From assembly GCA_045537295.1 (NCBI GenBank), contig JAZSPG010000022.1, positions 1 to 27,538 of the forward strand: a stretch of DNA of 27,538 nt. The letters are read 5' to 3'. A model generated the notes under the pieces. It was not told where the DNA came from and did no database searches. It saw only the letters and a program-made list of their open reading frames with translations. A program made the position numbers and the translations under genes. This DNA comes from Scatosoma sp045537295. GTDB lineage: Bacteria > Bacillota > Clostridia > Christensenellales > Borkfalkiaceae. This document shows positions 1 to 7,463 of the stretch, one piece after another. The first letter of the stretch is position 1. Every line of letters starts with the position of its first letter.

Positions 1-1
1 C

Positions 2-118
2 TTAGACGAGATGCGCTATTATTTGATGAGCCGTCCGAAGAAAATTGCGCCTAAGCGGGAAAAGTCCGTGATTGAAAAGGATAAGGAGGCGTTGCTTAGA
101 AAAAGAGCGAGAAGGTAG
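2..118 (+). CDS. Phage terminase large subunit, C-terminal end (partial)
   Basis: Only the last 38 codons are inside the window. The reading frame is open from the left edge and ends at TAG 116-118. The visible peptide begins LDEMRYYLMSRPKK and ends in a Lys/Arg-rich tail. The pattern hDEhRYxLMSRP is typical of the extreme C-terminus of terminase large subunits, just after the nuclease domain. The enzyme cuts concatemeric phage DNA and pumps it through the portal into the procapsid. Position agrees: portal, scaffold and capsid genes follow on the same strand. The call rests on a short peptide plus context; the ATPase and nuclease motifs lie upstream and cannot be checked. Confidence 0.7.
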   Translation, partial: LDEMRYYLMSRPKKIAPKREKSVIEKDKEALLRKRARR

Positions 119-126
119 GTAAGAAT

Positions 127-212
127 GAATTGCAAAGCGGGGCTTTGCGTGAATTGAAATAAATTTCTTGAATTGCGCCGAACGGCGCGTGAATTGCAAA
201 ACCAAGTTTTGC
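127..212. repeat. GTGAATTG-linked hairpin array, copy A
   Basis: Four short perfect inverted repeats are joined by the spacer (GT)GAATTG. The stems are gcaaagc 132-138 with 142-148, gaaa 156-159 with tttc 164-167, gcgcc 175-179 with ggcgc 184-188, and gcaaaac 196-202 with 206-212. GAATTG units start at 127, 151, 170 and 191. A related array with different stem sequences lies at 7209-7290. I read it as a dispersed structured repeat, of DNA or RNA; its function is unknown. Confidence 0.8.
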
Positions 213-231
213 ATTGTGGGATAATGATAAA

Positions 232-306
232 GGGATTGTCACGGGACAGGGGATTGCCACGGGGCTATGCCCCTCGCATTGACAAGGCAGGGATTGCGGG
301 CGCAAT
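232..306. repeat. Palindromic GGGATTGCCACG-type element
   Basis: This follows array A. GGGATTGTCACGG is followed by GGGATTGCCACGG, then a hairpin ggggc 261-265 with gcccc 269-273, CTCGCATTGAC, and a perfect inverted repeat attgcg 293-298 with cgcaat 301-306. A shorter relative follows array B at 7311-7345. ATTGC...GCAAT elements of this kind are common dispersed intergenic palindromes in bacterial genomes. The stretch 119-339 holds no convincing gene: it is array A, this element and the ribosome site of the next gene. Confidence 0.6.
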
Positions 307-339
307 TCGTTTGTTGGATAGTGTGAGAAGGAGATGGGT

Positions 340-711
340 ATGCAGGAAAAGGAACAGGCGAAGATAGGGAAGGCGTTGATGAAAGTGGCGCTGGGGTTCG
401 AGGTCGCTGAGGTGACGGAGGAATTTGCCGAGGTGGACGGGGAATTGAAGCTTACCAAGCGGAAAAAGACGAAAAAGGAAATTCCGCCCGATTTGAGAGC
501 CGTGCAGTTGTTGCTGGCGGAAAGCGGTGCGGAAAACGATTTTTCAAAAATGTCCGACGAGGAATTACAGCGGGAAAAGTTACGGCTAATCAAACTGTTG
601 GACGCGGACGGGAAAACGGAGGAAAGCGCGGGGCAGGTATGCGTTGAGAGTAAGCCCGCCGTGAAAAAGCCCCGCGCGAAACCCCGTAAAAGAGTAATAA
701 GAAAAAAATAA
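340..711 (+). CDS. Small charged phage protein of unknown function
   Basis: The protein has 123 residues, is very rich in Lys, Glu and Arg, and ends in a strongly basic tail (RAKPRKRVIRKK). I chose ATG 340 over ATG 334 because AAGGAG at 328-333 gives normal spacing only to 340. The middle (IPPDLRAVQLLLAES, then MSDEELQREKLRLIKLL) looks like a short helical segment of the kind found near terminase or portal genes in Gram-positive phages, but I do not recognise the family. It lies between terminase and portal and ends 17 bases before the portal start. It could be a packaging accessory or DNA-binding protein; that is inference. It contains one copy of GGGGCAGGTATGCGTTGA (630-647). Confidence 0.7.
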   Translation: MQEKEQAKIGKALMKVALGFEVAEVTEEFAEVDGELKLTKRKKTKKEIPPDLRAVQLLLAESGAENDFSKMSDEELQREKLRLIKLLDADGKTEESAGQVCVESKPAVKKPRAKPRKRVIRKK

Positions 712-728
712 AAAACGGAGGATTTTTT

Positions 729-2651
729 ATGGTAAAGGAAGAAAAACTTTCCCAAAAGGAAAAAGAGGAAGCGCAAATGCGCCGTGAGAAGAAGTTGGTG
801 GAAGAAATTACCGCCGATTTCGAACGCAGGCGCGAGGAAAGACGAAGCGTAGAGAGCGGTTGGCTGTTAAATTTGAATTTTTACAGCGGGAATCAGTACT
901 GCGATATTTCGCCGTTCGGAAGTTTGGTCGAAGAGGACAAGCAGTTCTATTGGCAATCGCGCAAGGCGTTTAACCGCATTGCACCGACGGTCGATTCAAG
1001 ACTTGCAAAACTGGAAAAATTGCGCCCGATTTTGAGCGTGCGCGCTTTTTCAGACGAGGACGGGGATTTGAAAGCGGCGAAGCTCGCGACGGGGGTATTT
1101 AACTACGTAAGAGAACGCGTCGGACTTGACGAGGTGGTATCCAAAGCGACCGTTTGGTCGGAAGTTTGCGGTAGCGCGTTCTATAAATTGGTATGGAACG
1201 AGCAAGGCGGTAAGCAAGTGGCGACGGACGAAGCGGGGAATGCGGTGTACGAGGGGGAAATTGCGGTGACGGCGTTGTCGCCGTTCGAGATTTATCCAGA
1301 CAGGCTGGACGCCGAAAGTATAGAGGATTTGGCCAGCATTATGCACGCGAGAATCGTTTCGACGGATTATATTTTCGAAAAGTTCGGTGTGGAAGTGCAG
1401 GGCGGAGAACAAACGGAAACGCCCGTGTACAGTCAGGCGTCCGCGTCGAAGCTGTCCGTTTTCAACGCGGGGAAAAGCGTTGCGCCCGTGCGCGACGGCG
1501 TGGTGTTGATAGAACGGTATACCCGTCCTACCGCCCTTTGCCCGAAGGGAAAGCTGGAAATCGTGGCGGGCGGGAAATTGCTGTTCGAGGGCGGTTTGCC
1601 GTATAAAATCGGCGAGGGGTGCGAGCGGGCGTTCCCGTTCGTTAAGCAGGACTGCTTGAAATTGCCCGCGTCCTTTTTCGGTGTGTCCGTGGTGGACAGG
1701 TTAATCCCCGTGCAAAGAGCGTATAACGCTGTGCGGAATAGGAAACACGAGTTTTTTAATCGGTTGTCCTTGGGTGTTTTGACGGTGGAGGACGGTTCGG
1801 TGGATACCGACGAGCTTGCAGAGGAAGGGTTGTTGCCCGGTAAGATTTTGGTGTACCGCCAAGGCGGGAAAGCGCCTGAAATGCTTGATTGCGGAAGTAT
1901 ACCTTCTGAGTTTGCGCAGGAAGAGTTGTGGTTGGAAAAGGAATTTTCTAAAATCAGCGGGGTGAGTGAGATAACGGAAAGTTCGACGCCGACGAGGGTG
2001 ACGAGTGCGACGGGCTTACAACTGTTGCTGGCGCAGGACGAGGCGAGACTGTCCGCGACGCTGACTGGGATTGAAGGGGCGATTAAGGAAATTGGTAGAC
2101 AGACGTTACGGCTTTACAAACAATACGCGGGGTCGGCAAGGCTGATGACGCTTACGGGCGAGAATAAAAAGGTGCAGGCGTATTATTTTAACGCGGCGGA
2201 TTTGGAAGTGGGGGATTTACAGTTCGATACGGAAAACGCAAGTACCCCCGAAGAGAAAAAGCAAACGCTGTTGAAGTTGTACGAGGCGGGGATTTTATCC
2301 GACGAGAACGGGAATTTGACTGCCGAGAACAAACAGAGAATTTTGGAAGCGTTCGGGTTTGGTAGTTACGAGAACGTCAAGGATATTTCTTCGTTACATA
2401 TTGAAAAAGCGGAAGAGGAAAATTTGGCGTTGTTGACGGGCGAGGTCGTGCCTGACGAGTACGACGAGCATACTTTGCACGAAACGGCGCATACGAGGTT
2501 TTTGTTGTCTGCCGATTTCAAAAAGCGGAAAGACAAGGAACAAATTAAGAAAGTATTTTTGGCGCATATTCGCGCGCATAAGGTTATGAAGGCAAAGCAA
2601 GAAAAAGAAAAAGTAGAAGCGGAAGCGGAAGTAAAAGAGGAGGTTTTATAA
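729..2651 (+). CDS. Phage portal protein (P22-like)
   Basis: This 640-residue protein would form the dodecameric ring at one capsid vertex through which DNA is packaged and ejected. Residues 1-45 are a charged helix. The segment FYSGNQYCDI...RKAFNRIAPTVDSRLAKLEKLRPILSVR (about 51-107) is the classic opening of podovirus-type portals. RAYNAVRNRKHEFFNRL near 330-345 and SSTPTRVTSATGLQLLLAQDEAR near 420-440 match the wing and clip-side helices of the family. The length is close to P22 gp1 (about 725). ATG 729 has GGAGG just upstream. It is followed one base after its stop by the scaffold gene, suggesting translational coupling. No frameshift or missing block is visible, so the gene looks intact. 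Confidence 0.9.
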   Translation: MVKEEKLSQKEKEEAQMRREKKLVEEITADFERRREERRSVESGWLLNLNFYSGNQYCDISPFGSLVEEDKQFYWQSRKAFNRIAPTVDSRLAKLEKLRPILSVRAFSDEDGDLKAAKLATGVFNYVRERVGLDEVVSKATVWSEVCGSAFYKLVWNEQGGKQVATDEAGNAVYEGEIAVTALSPFEIYPDRLDAESIEDLASIMHARIVSTDYIFEKFGVEVQGGEQTETPVYSQASASKLSVFNAGKSVAPVRDGVVLIERYTRPTALCPKGKLEIVAGGKLLFEGGLPYKIGEGCERAFPFVKQDCLKLPASFFGVSVVDRLIPVQRAYNAVRNRKHEFFNRLSLGVLTVEDGSVDTDELAEEGLLPGKILVYRQGGKAPEMLDCGSIPSEFAQEELWLEKEFSKISGVSEITESSTPTRVTSATGLQLLLAQDEARLSATLTGIEGAIKEIGRQTLRLYKQYAGSARLMTLTGENKKVQAYYFNAADLEVGDLQFDTENASTPEEKKQTLLKLYEAGILSDENGNLTAENKQRILEAFGFGSYENVKDISSLHIEKAEEENLALLTGEVVPDEYDEHTLHETAHTRFLLSADFKKRKDKEQIKKVFLAHIRAHKVMKAKQEKEKVEAEAEVKEEVL

Positions 2652-2652
2652 T

Positions 2653-3408
2653 ATGGAAGAAAAGGAGAACGTTTACGGTTTGGAACAAAAAGAGGCAGGA
2701 ACGGGTGCAGAGGCGCAAGAGGGCGCGGAGGGGGAAAACCGCGCAAAAGAAACGGGTTCGATTGCCAAGAAGTTTAAGAGCGTAGACGCCCTTGAAAAAG
2801 CGTACGAGAGCTTGCAGGCAGAGTTTACGAGAAAGAGCCAACGCTTGAAGGAACTCGAACGCTTAACGGAAAATTCGGAAGGGGCGAAGGGTAAAAATGC
2901 GGGGCAAGGCGCGGTGGAAAAACTGCGTCGGCGCGCGGAAACGGTGAAAGCGGAAACGAAACAATTCGACTGCTTTGTCGCTGGCTTGCAAGAGGATAAA
3001 GAGCAAGCGCAAGAGCCTATCGCTTTGGATGAACCCGAAAAGCAAAAAAGCCTTGACGGCGAGACGGGGGCACAATGCCTTTCGCCTGCGCAAACGGAAG
3101 GCGAAAACGCGGGTTCGGAAGGGGAAAATCGGCAGGAAAAAGCGCGAAACGAAGGGAAGAGTACAGAGTGCGTTGCAAAAGAACGTGAAACTGCCTATCT
3201 TACCGACGACGAGCTTTTTGAACGCGCGAAACAAAACGAGACGGTACGGTTGAAGATTATCGGGGATTATCTTTCTTCGGTGGGGAAATCTTCCGCGCCG
3301 TTGATGCGAGGGGGCGCGGGTACGCTGTCCGCGCCACCGTTAAAAGCAAAAACCGTGGAACAGGCGGGGCGTATGGCGTTGCGCTGGTTTACGCGGGAAA
3401 ATTCGTAA
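2653..3408 (+). CDS. Phage capsid scaffolding protein
   Basis: This 251-residue, highly charged, low-complexity protein has few hydrophobic residues. The only well-ordered segment is KKFKSVDALEKAYESLQAEFTRKSQRLKELERL (about 39-71), typical of scaffold proteins in Gram-positive phages and predicted to be helical. The middle (75-175) is Glu/Lys/Gln-rich and probably disordered. The C-terminus (ending AGRMALRWFTRENS) would contact the coat. Scaffolds direct procapsid assembly and then leave or are cleaved. AGAGGAGG sits at the end of the portal gene and the ATG at 2653 begins one base after the portal stop. The position between portal and major capsid fits the role; sequence alone is weak because scaffolds diverge fast. 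Confidence 0.75.
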   Translation: MEEKENVYGLEQKEAGTGAEAQEGAEGENRAKETGSIAKKFKSVDALEKAYESLQAEFTRKSQRLKELERLTENSEGAKGKNAGQGAVEKLRRRAETVKAETKQFDCFVAGLQEDKEQAQEPIALDEPEKQKSLDGETGAQCLSPAQTEGENAGSEGENRQEKARNEGKSTECVAKERETAYLTDDELFERAKQNETVRLKIIGDYLSSVGKSSAPLMRGGAGTLSAPPLKAKTVEQAGRMALRWFTRENS

Positions 3409-3464
3409 GGCGTAAATTATAAAAAATTATCAAAAAAATTAAAAAAGAAGGAGAAAAATTTATT

Positions 3465-4637
3465 ATGATTACTATTGAAACGGCAGATAACGCATTGAAA
3501 TCTTTTTACTTGGACGCGGTGACCGAGGCGTTGGATATGAAAACTAACCCGCTCTTAGCGCAATTCCAGCGTTCAACGGCGGACGTCGTGGGTAAGGACG
3601 TGCGAAAAATGATTAGATACGGGCTTAACGGCGGTATTTCGGCGGGTAGCGAAACGGGGGATTTGCCTGCAAGCTCGCCTGCGGAAAGGGTTCAGTTCGT
3701 TTCTACACTCAAAAACCTTTACGGTACGATTGAAATTTCGGATAAGGCGCTCCGCGCGTCCGCGAATAACGAGGGGGCGTTCGTCAATTTGCTCAACGAC
3801 GAAATGCAATCGCTTATCAAGAGCGCGTCCTTTAACTTCGGACGTATGCTTTACGGCGACGGTACGGGCTTTATTACGCATGTAACTATGATTGACGTCG
3901 GCAGTAAGATTACGCTTTCGGATACGCACGGCGTCGTCGAAGGTATGGTGGTGGATTTTGCTACCCCCGACGGTGAGCCTATTTCTTACGCGCAGGGCTA
4001 TAAGGTCGTTAGCGTGGATAGAGAAAGCAAGATTGTCGTTTTTAGCGGTCCTGAGGATTTGTCGGATTGTATTCCCGTTGGCGCGATGATGTATTTGCAT
4101 AACAGCAACGGCTACGAAATTACCGGTTTGAAGGCGCTTTTCAACGATAAGGCGCTCTACGGCGTGGATAGAAGTGTCAGCCCGTTAATGAAACCGTATA
4201 TGAAAACCAACGTGGGCGAAATTAACGAGAATATCATTCAAAAAGCCATTGACAGCATTGAGGAAAACTCGGGTAGCCAAATCAACTTTATCGTTTGTTC
4301 CTGGGGCGTAAAACGTGCGCTTGCCGAGTATTTCAGACAGTATAAGGTGGTTATGCCGACATTGGAATTCGAAGGCGGGTTTAAGGCGATTAGCTTTAAC
4401 GGTATTCCCGTCGTTGCGGATAGATTCTGCCCTGCGGGAACGATGTATTTGTTAAACACCAACGATTTCCAAATTCATCAGCTTTGCGATTGGAAATGGT
4501 TAGAGGGCGAGGACGGTAAGATTTTGAAACAAATCCCCGGCAAACCCGTGTATACGGCGACGCTCGTGAAATACGCCGAGCTTATGTGTCAGCGTCCCAA
4601 CGGTCAAGGTATGCTCGTAGGTATTACCGAGGCGTAA
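3465..4637 (+). CDS. Phage major capsid protein (HK97 fold)
   Basis: The protein has 390 residues. The N-terminal region (NALKSFYLDAVTEALDMKTNPLLAQFQRSTADVVGKDVRKMIRYGLNGGISAG, about 9-60) and the block TLKNLYGTIEISDKALRAS...GAFVNLLNDEMQSLIKSASFNFGRMLYGDGTG (about 83-140) match major capsid proteins of Gram-positive phages that carry a separate scaffold. The long helix and following beta domain fit the HK97 fold. It would form the icosahedral shell. The leader 3409-3464 is very A-rich and ends in AGAAGGAGA, suiting high expression. A strong hairpin terminator follows 50 bases after the stop, setting this gene off from the tail-connector genes. No truncation is seen. Confidence 0.88.
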   Translation: MITIETADNALKSFYLDAVTEALDMKTNPLLAQFQRSTADVVGKDVRKMIRYGLNGGISAGSETGDLPASSPAERVQFVSTLKNLYGTIEISDKALRASANNEGAFVNLLNDEMQSLIKSASFNFGRMLYGDGTGFITHVTMIDVGSKITLSDTHGVVEGMVVDFATPDGEPISYAQGYKVVSVDRESKIVVFSGPEDLSDCIPVGAMMYLHNSNGYEITGLKALFNDKALYGVDRSVSPLMKPYMKTNVGEINENIIQKAIDSIEENSGSQINFIVCSWGVKRALAEYFRQYKVVMPTLEFEGGFKAISFNGIPVVADRFCPAGTMYLLNTNDFQIHQLCDWKWLEGEDGKILKQIPGKPVYTATLVKYAELMCQRPNGQGMLVGITEA

Positions 4638-4686
4638 GGTCAAGGCGCAAAACGATAGAAAATTGTTTGGCGTAAGGTAAAAGGAA

Positions 4687-4730
4687 GCACCCGTGTACGC
4701 GACGAACGGTATACGGGTGCGTATTTTTTA
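4687..4730 (+). terminator. Intrinsic terminator after the capsid gene
   Basis: A 12-pair stem (4687-4698 with 4709-4720, one G-U pair) is closed by a 10-base loop and followed by GTATTTTTTAA. It sits inside the phage late cluster, between capsid and connector genes. It probably lowers expression of the downstream tail genes relative to the capsid (inference). Confidence 0.8.
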
Positions 4731-4751
4731 ATAAAGAGGAGGTTGAAAAGC

Positions 4752-5318
4752 GTGAGTAAAATTACGGTGAAAGAGGCGATTAAGTTGACGGCGGAGCTAC
4801 TTGAAATGCAAGAGAGCGTGGACGCGTATTTTGCGGACGCGGAAGCTAATCCGCAAGGCAAGGCGGAAACGGAAAATTTGCTTAGGTGCTTTAATTTGGT
4901 GGAAAACGAGTTGGCGCTCGATTATTTTCCGTTGATGACGGAGGCATGTGTGGAAACGCAAACAGGCGCGGTATATTTTGACGAATTACCGCTTGCGCCC
5001 GTGCGCATTACCAAAGTGTGCGACGCTTGGGGGAATGAGTGTGCGTATAAGTTATTCCCTGATTATATCAAGACGCAGTCGGGGAAAATTACCGTGCAGT
5101 ACAGTTATTTGCCGACGAATAAAGGCTTGGACGAGAGTACGGATTTTTCGCTGTTCGTATCCGCAAGGCTGTTTGCTTACGGTATGGCGTCCGAGTACGC
5201 GCTCTCGTGCGGTAGGTTTGAAGAAGCGAGCGTTTGGGATAAAAAATACAAGGACGCGATTTGCGCGGTGTATAGAGCCAAACCTTGCAAAAAAATAAGC
5301 GCAAGGCGGTGGGTGTGA
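4752..5318 (+). CDS. Phage head-tail adaptor protein (P22 gp4-like position)
   Basis: The protein has 188 residues. GTG 4752 is chosen because AGAGGAGG at 4735-4742 is spaced nine bases from it; the earlier TTG at 4743 would touch the ribosome site. An N-terminal helix (KITVKEAIKLTAELLEMQESVDAYF) is followed by LLRCFNLVENELALDYFPLMTEACVET, strand-rich residues and YSYLPTNKGLDESTDFSLFVSARLFAYGMASEYALSCGRFEEASVWDKKY, a layout common in adaptors that sit under the portal ring. It would join the filled head to the tail machine. Its position directly after coat matches P22 gp4. It overlaps the next gene by one base (TGATG). The assignment is from pattern and order, not from a diagnostic motif. Confidence 0.65.
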   Translation: MSKITVKEAIKLTAELLEMQESVDAYFADAEANPQGKAETENLLRCFNLVENELALDYFPLMTEACVETQTGAVYFDELPLAPVRITKVCDAWGNECAYKLFPDYIKTQSGKITVQYSYLPTNKGLDESTDFSLFVSARLFAYGMASEYALSCGRFEEASVWDKKYKDAICAVYRAKPCKKISARRWV

Positions 5319-6718
5319 TGTTGATTCGGGATAAGAACACGCTTGCGTTGCGTGTGAAAAATCAAGCGTTTGCGTTCGGGGCGTTCGCGCTGGACGGGCG
5401 CAGGCAAGCCTCGAAAAAAGAGGGTACGCTATACGGCGTGGGGGAAAACTGCGCCGTGGAAAAGGGCGCGTTGTGCATAGGTGTTGGCGTTACGCCGTTG
5501 GAAAGCGACGGGAATAGGGTGTTGTTTATAGACGGCTCGTCGCCTGTGAAACAGTTCTTTCCCGTTTGGGATAAGGACGGGGACGGTAAGGTCGTTAAAA
5601 GTTTAGGCGTGCTGACGGAAAACGGGAATTTTTACGCGCGCAACGACGAGGGCGGGTTTTGGCAGGAAATCCGTGGGTTCGGTTCGAAAATGCACGCGTT
5701 TACCGCGGTGGACGAGGACGGAGAATTGACGACGGCGCTCGTTGGGTATGCGGGGGTGTATTTTTACGATAAACGAAAGGGACTTAGAAACTCGGGGGTA
5801 CAAAGAGGCGCGCCCGTCGGATGCTATTTTTTAGGTCGGGTATTTTGCGCCGAACAGCCTTTTACGCTGGCGTTTTCCGCACCGTTTGCGCCGTTGGATT
5901 TTACTGACGGTATCGACGGGGGCGGGCGGATAAAATTGCCGAGCGACAGGGGCGAACTGGTGGATATTACGCCGTTTAAGAATAAGATTTTCCTGTTTTT
6001 CGAACGCGGTATTTCCGTCTTAACGCCGACGGGCGCGGTACGGGATTTTCAAATTAAGGATACCGTATACCGTGGCGGAAAAATTTTGCAAGGAAGCGTG
6101 GGCGTCGTAAATTCGCGGAGCGGGGAAGCGTTCTTTCTCGCGGAGGACGGGGCGTACCGTTTCGACGGGGAAAGGTGCTTGCGCGTATGCGAGAATTTGA
6201 AGTTTTTACCCAAACGAGCAGGGCAGGTATGCAATCACGCCGTTTTTGAGAATACCTATTACGCGGTGTACGAAAGCGAAAACGGGGAAAAACGGGGCTT
6301 GGTGATTGACGGGCAGACTGCGGAAGGGTATTTTGCGTTCGCGGTGGAAGGTTTGAGCGAATATTGCGGTGGCGCGGTTGGTCTTGTGGGAAACTGCGTG
6401 CAAAGCGTGCATAAGGACGGCGAATTGCCGAGCGGGGCGGAACGCGTTTTCAGAACGGGCGGTTTGGCGTTTGGCGAGGCTGGTTTGAAGTGTTTGCAAA
6501 GACTGATTGTTTACGGCGAAGGCGAGGCGGAACTTCTGGTCGGGAACGGGAAAAAGACAAAGCGGTTTGCGTTGGATTTGCGTGAAGGCGAGGCTTGTGC
6601 GAAGGTGTTTTTGCGCGGTAGGAAGTTCTCGGTTGCGTTGCGTTTGAAAGAGGACGCAAGGGTGACGGGGATTTGGGTGAGCGTGGAAAAGGTCGCGGGA
6701 ATAAAGGAAAGGGGGTAA
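5318..6718 (+). CDS. Phage tail-hub / DNA stabilization-like protein (P22 gp10-like)
   Basis: The protein has 466 residues starting at ATG 5318, which overlaps the previous stop as TGATG; in-frame starts further up (5285) lie inside the adaptor gene and lack a ribosome site. The protein is almost entirely short beta strands with repeated Gly-rich turns: LFIDGSSPVKQFFPVW, GVYFYDKRKGLRN, YFLGRVFCAEQPFTLAFSAPFAPLDFTDG, RGELVDITPFKNKIFLFFERGISVLTP, AFFLAEDGAYRFDG. This resembles a propeller-like protein. P22 gp10 (472 residues) has the same size, position and beta-propeller fold and plugs the portal channel. I assign the role from length, order and strand pattern. A carbohydrate-binding or tail-fibre role cannot be excluded. 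Confidence 0.55.
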   Translation: MLIRDKNTLALRVKNQAFAFGAFALDGRRQASKKEGTLYGVGENCAVEKGALCIGVGVTPLESDGNRVLFIDGSSPVKQFFPVWDKDGDGKVVKSLGVLTENGNFYARNDEGGFWQEIRGFGSKMHAFTAVDEDGELTTALVGYAGVYFYDKRKGLRNSGVQRGAPVGCYFLGRVFCAEQPFTLAFSAPFAPLDFTDGIDGGGRIKLPSDRGELVDITPFKNKIFLFFERGISVLTPTGAVRDFQIKDTVYRGGKILQGSVGVVNSRSGEAFFLAEDGAYRFDGERCLRVCENLKFLPKRAGQVCNHAVFENTYYAVYESENGEKRGLVIDGQTAEGYFAFAVEGLSEYCGGAVGLVGNCVQSVHKDGELPSGAERVFRTGGLAFGEAGLKCLQRLIVYGEGEAELLVGNGKKTKRFALDLREGEACAKVFLRGRKFSVALRLKEDARVTGIWVSVEKVAGIKERG

Positions 6719-6721
6719 GGT

Positions 6722-7210
6722 ATGGAAATTGATATTATTTCGTATACTTCCGAGCAGTACGAAAAGCTGAGCGAGGCGCAACTTTTAGAAGTCCAGTCGG
6801 CGCAAATGAAGAAAAATCGGTTGCTTAGAAAGCTCAACCAAGACAAGCAGGACGAGAAAAACCGTTTGATTGAGAACAATACCTTTTTGTCTGAGCTTTG
6901 GGAATTGTATTGCGCGAGGTTGCAAGAGGAATACGAACAAGAGGTCGGCGCGATTCGGGACGGGTTGCTGTTCTATTTGCAATATTCCGTACGGAGCGAG
7001 GAGGCGAGTTCGTCGCCGTATAGCGTGAATTACGCTTTGGCGATGGAAGAACGGCTTGCGATTGTGCGTTCGTACTACGAGGTGAATTATAAGGATAAGG
7101 TAGAACGCTTTGAGGCGTTTAAGGCGGATAAGGTTGCCGTTGGGTATTTGGGGGAATATTATTCGCCCTTGTACGATTATTTTCATGCGGAGTCCTTGAA
7201 GAAAGAATGA
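6722..7210 (+). CDS. Helical phage protein of unknown function
   Basis: The protein has 162 residues and starts three bases after the previous stop with GGAAAGGGGG upstream. Residues 10-80 are a long charged helix with heptad-like spacing (YEKLSEAQLLEVQSAQMKKNRLLRKLNQ, later LWELYCARLQEEYEQEVGAIRDGLLFYLQ). The C-terminal half is Tyr-rich (VRSYYEVNYKDKVERFEAF, GEYYSPLYDYFHAESLKKE). I do not recognise a named family. In P22 the gene after gp10 is the coiled-coil tail needle gp26, so a needle or tail-assembly role is possible, but no similarity supports it. It is the last phage-like gene. Its TGA stop (7208-7210) overlaps the first GAATTG of hairpin array B (7209-7214). Confidence 0.65.
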   Translation: MEIDIISYTSEQYEKLSEAQLLEVQSAQMKKNRLLRKLNQDKQDEKNRLIENNTFLSELWELYCARLQEEYEQEVGAIRDGLLFYLQYSVRSEEASSSPYSVNYALAMEERLAIVRSYYEVNYKDKVERFEAFKADKVAVGYLGEYYSPLYDYFHAESLKKE

Positions 7211-7290
7211 ATTGCAAAGCAAAGCTTTGTGTGAATTGAACTTCGTTCGTGAATTGCCCTTTGGGCGTGAATTGCAAAACGAGGTTTTGC
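7209..7290. repeat. GTGAATTG-linked hairpin array, copy B
   Basis: This has the same plan as array A: GAATTG, hairpin, GTGAATTG, hairpin and so on, four times. Stems are gcaaagc 7214-7220 with gctttgt 7224-7230, gaac 7238-7241 with gttc 7245-7248, gccc 7256-7259 with gggc 7263-7266, and gcaaaac 7274-7280 with gttttgc 7284-7290. Stems two and three differ from copy A in sequence but still pair, which is compensatory change. Both copies begin within AAGAATGAATTGCAAAGC and end with ATTGTGG. Confidence 0.8.
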
Positions 7291-7310
7291 ATTGTGGAAG
7301 AATTATAAAG

Positions 7311-7345
7311 GGATTGCCACGGGCTAACGCTCTCGCAATAGCAAG
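7311..7345. repeat. GGGATTGCCACG...CTCGCAAT palindromic element, short copy
   Basis: GGATTGCCACGGGC is followed by TCTCGCAATAGCAAGG. The ends attgc (7313-7317) and gcaat (7335-7339) form an inverted repeat. It matches the element at 232-290 downstream of array A, so both arrays carry the same trailing palindrome. Confidence 0.55.
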
Positions 7346-7352
7346 GCGTCAA

Positions 7353-7391
7353 AAAATCCTTCGCGGGAAATTTCCGCGAGGGATTTTCATT
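7353..7391. terminator. Intrinsic terminator at the phage/host junction
   Basis: A 14-pair stem (7353-7366 with 7374-7387, one G-U pair) with a 7-base loop ends in GATTTT and continues into a T-rich run; an A-run precedes it. It separates the phage cluster and array B from the dut promoter. Confidence 0.75.
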
Positions 7392-7394
7392 TGC

Positions 7395-7423
7395 TTGCTT
7401 TTTTTTAGGGTTTTTGGTATAAT
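7395..7423 (+). promoter_or_regulatory. Promoter of the dut operon
   Basis: A -35 box TTGCTT (7395-7400), a 17-base spacer and -10 TATAAT (7418-7423) preceded by TGG, an extended -10. It lies 40 bases upstream of the dut start and just after the terminator. Confidence 0.85.
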
Positions 7424-7463
7424 AGATAAAAAAATAACGATTAAATTTTACGAGGTGAGAATT

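Noticed and set aside
127..306. CRISPR array
   Set aside because: The repeated unit is only 6-8 bases, the intervals are self-complementary and unequal, and no cas gene is nearby.
96..776. 226-codon open frame on the minus strand
   Set aside because: It runs antisense to the small phage gene and the hairpin array, is Ser/Phe-rich without family pattern and has no ribosome site. It is a by-product of the plus-strand composition.
3573..4100. 175-codon minus-strand frame inside the capsid gene
   Set aside because: It is antisense to a well-recognised capsid coding region, with no start signal or family likeness.
121..7345. The two hairpin arrays as att sites flanking an excisable element
   Set aside because: The first copy lies between terminase and portal-side genes, inside the cassette, and the copies differ in stems. 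They are better read as members of a dispersed repeat.
7212..7463. Longer dUTPase start upstream of 7464
   Set aside because: The extension crosses the hairpin array, terminator and promoter, and the family normally starts at the PKIAVKKL sequence.
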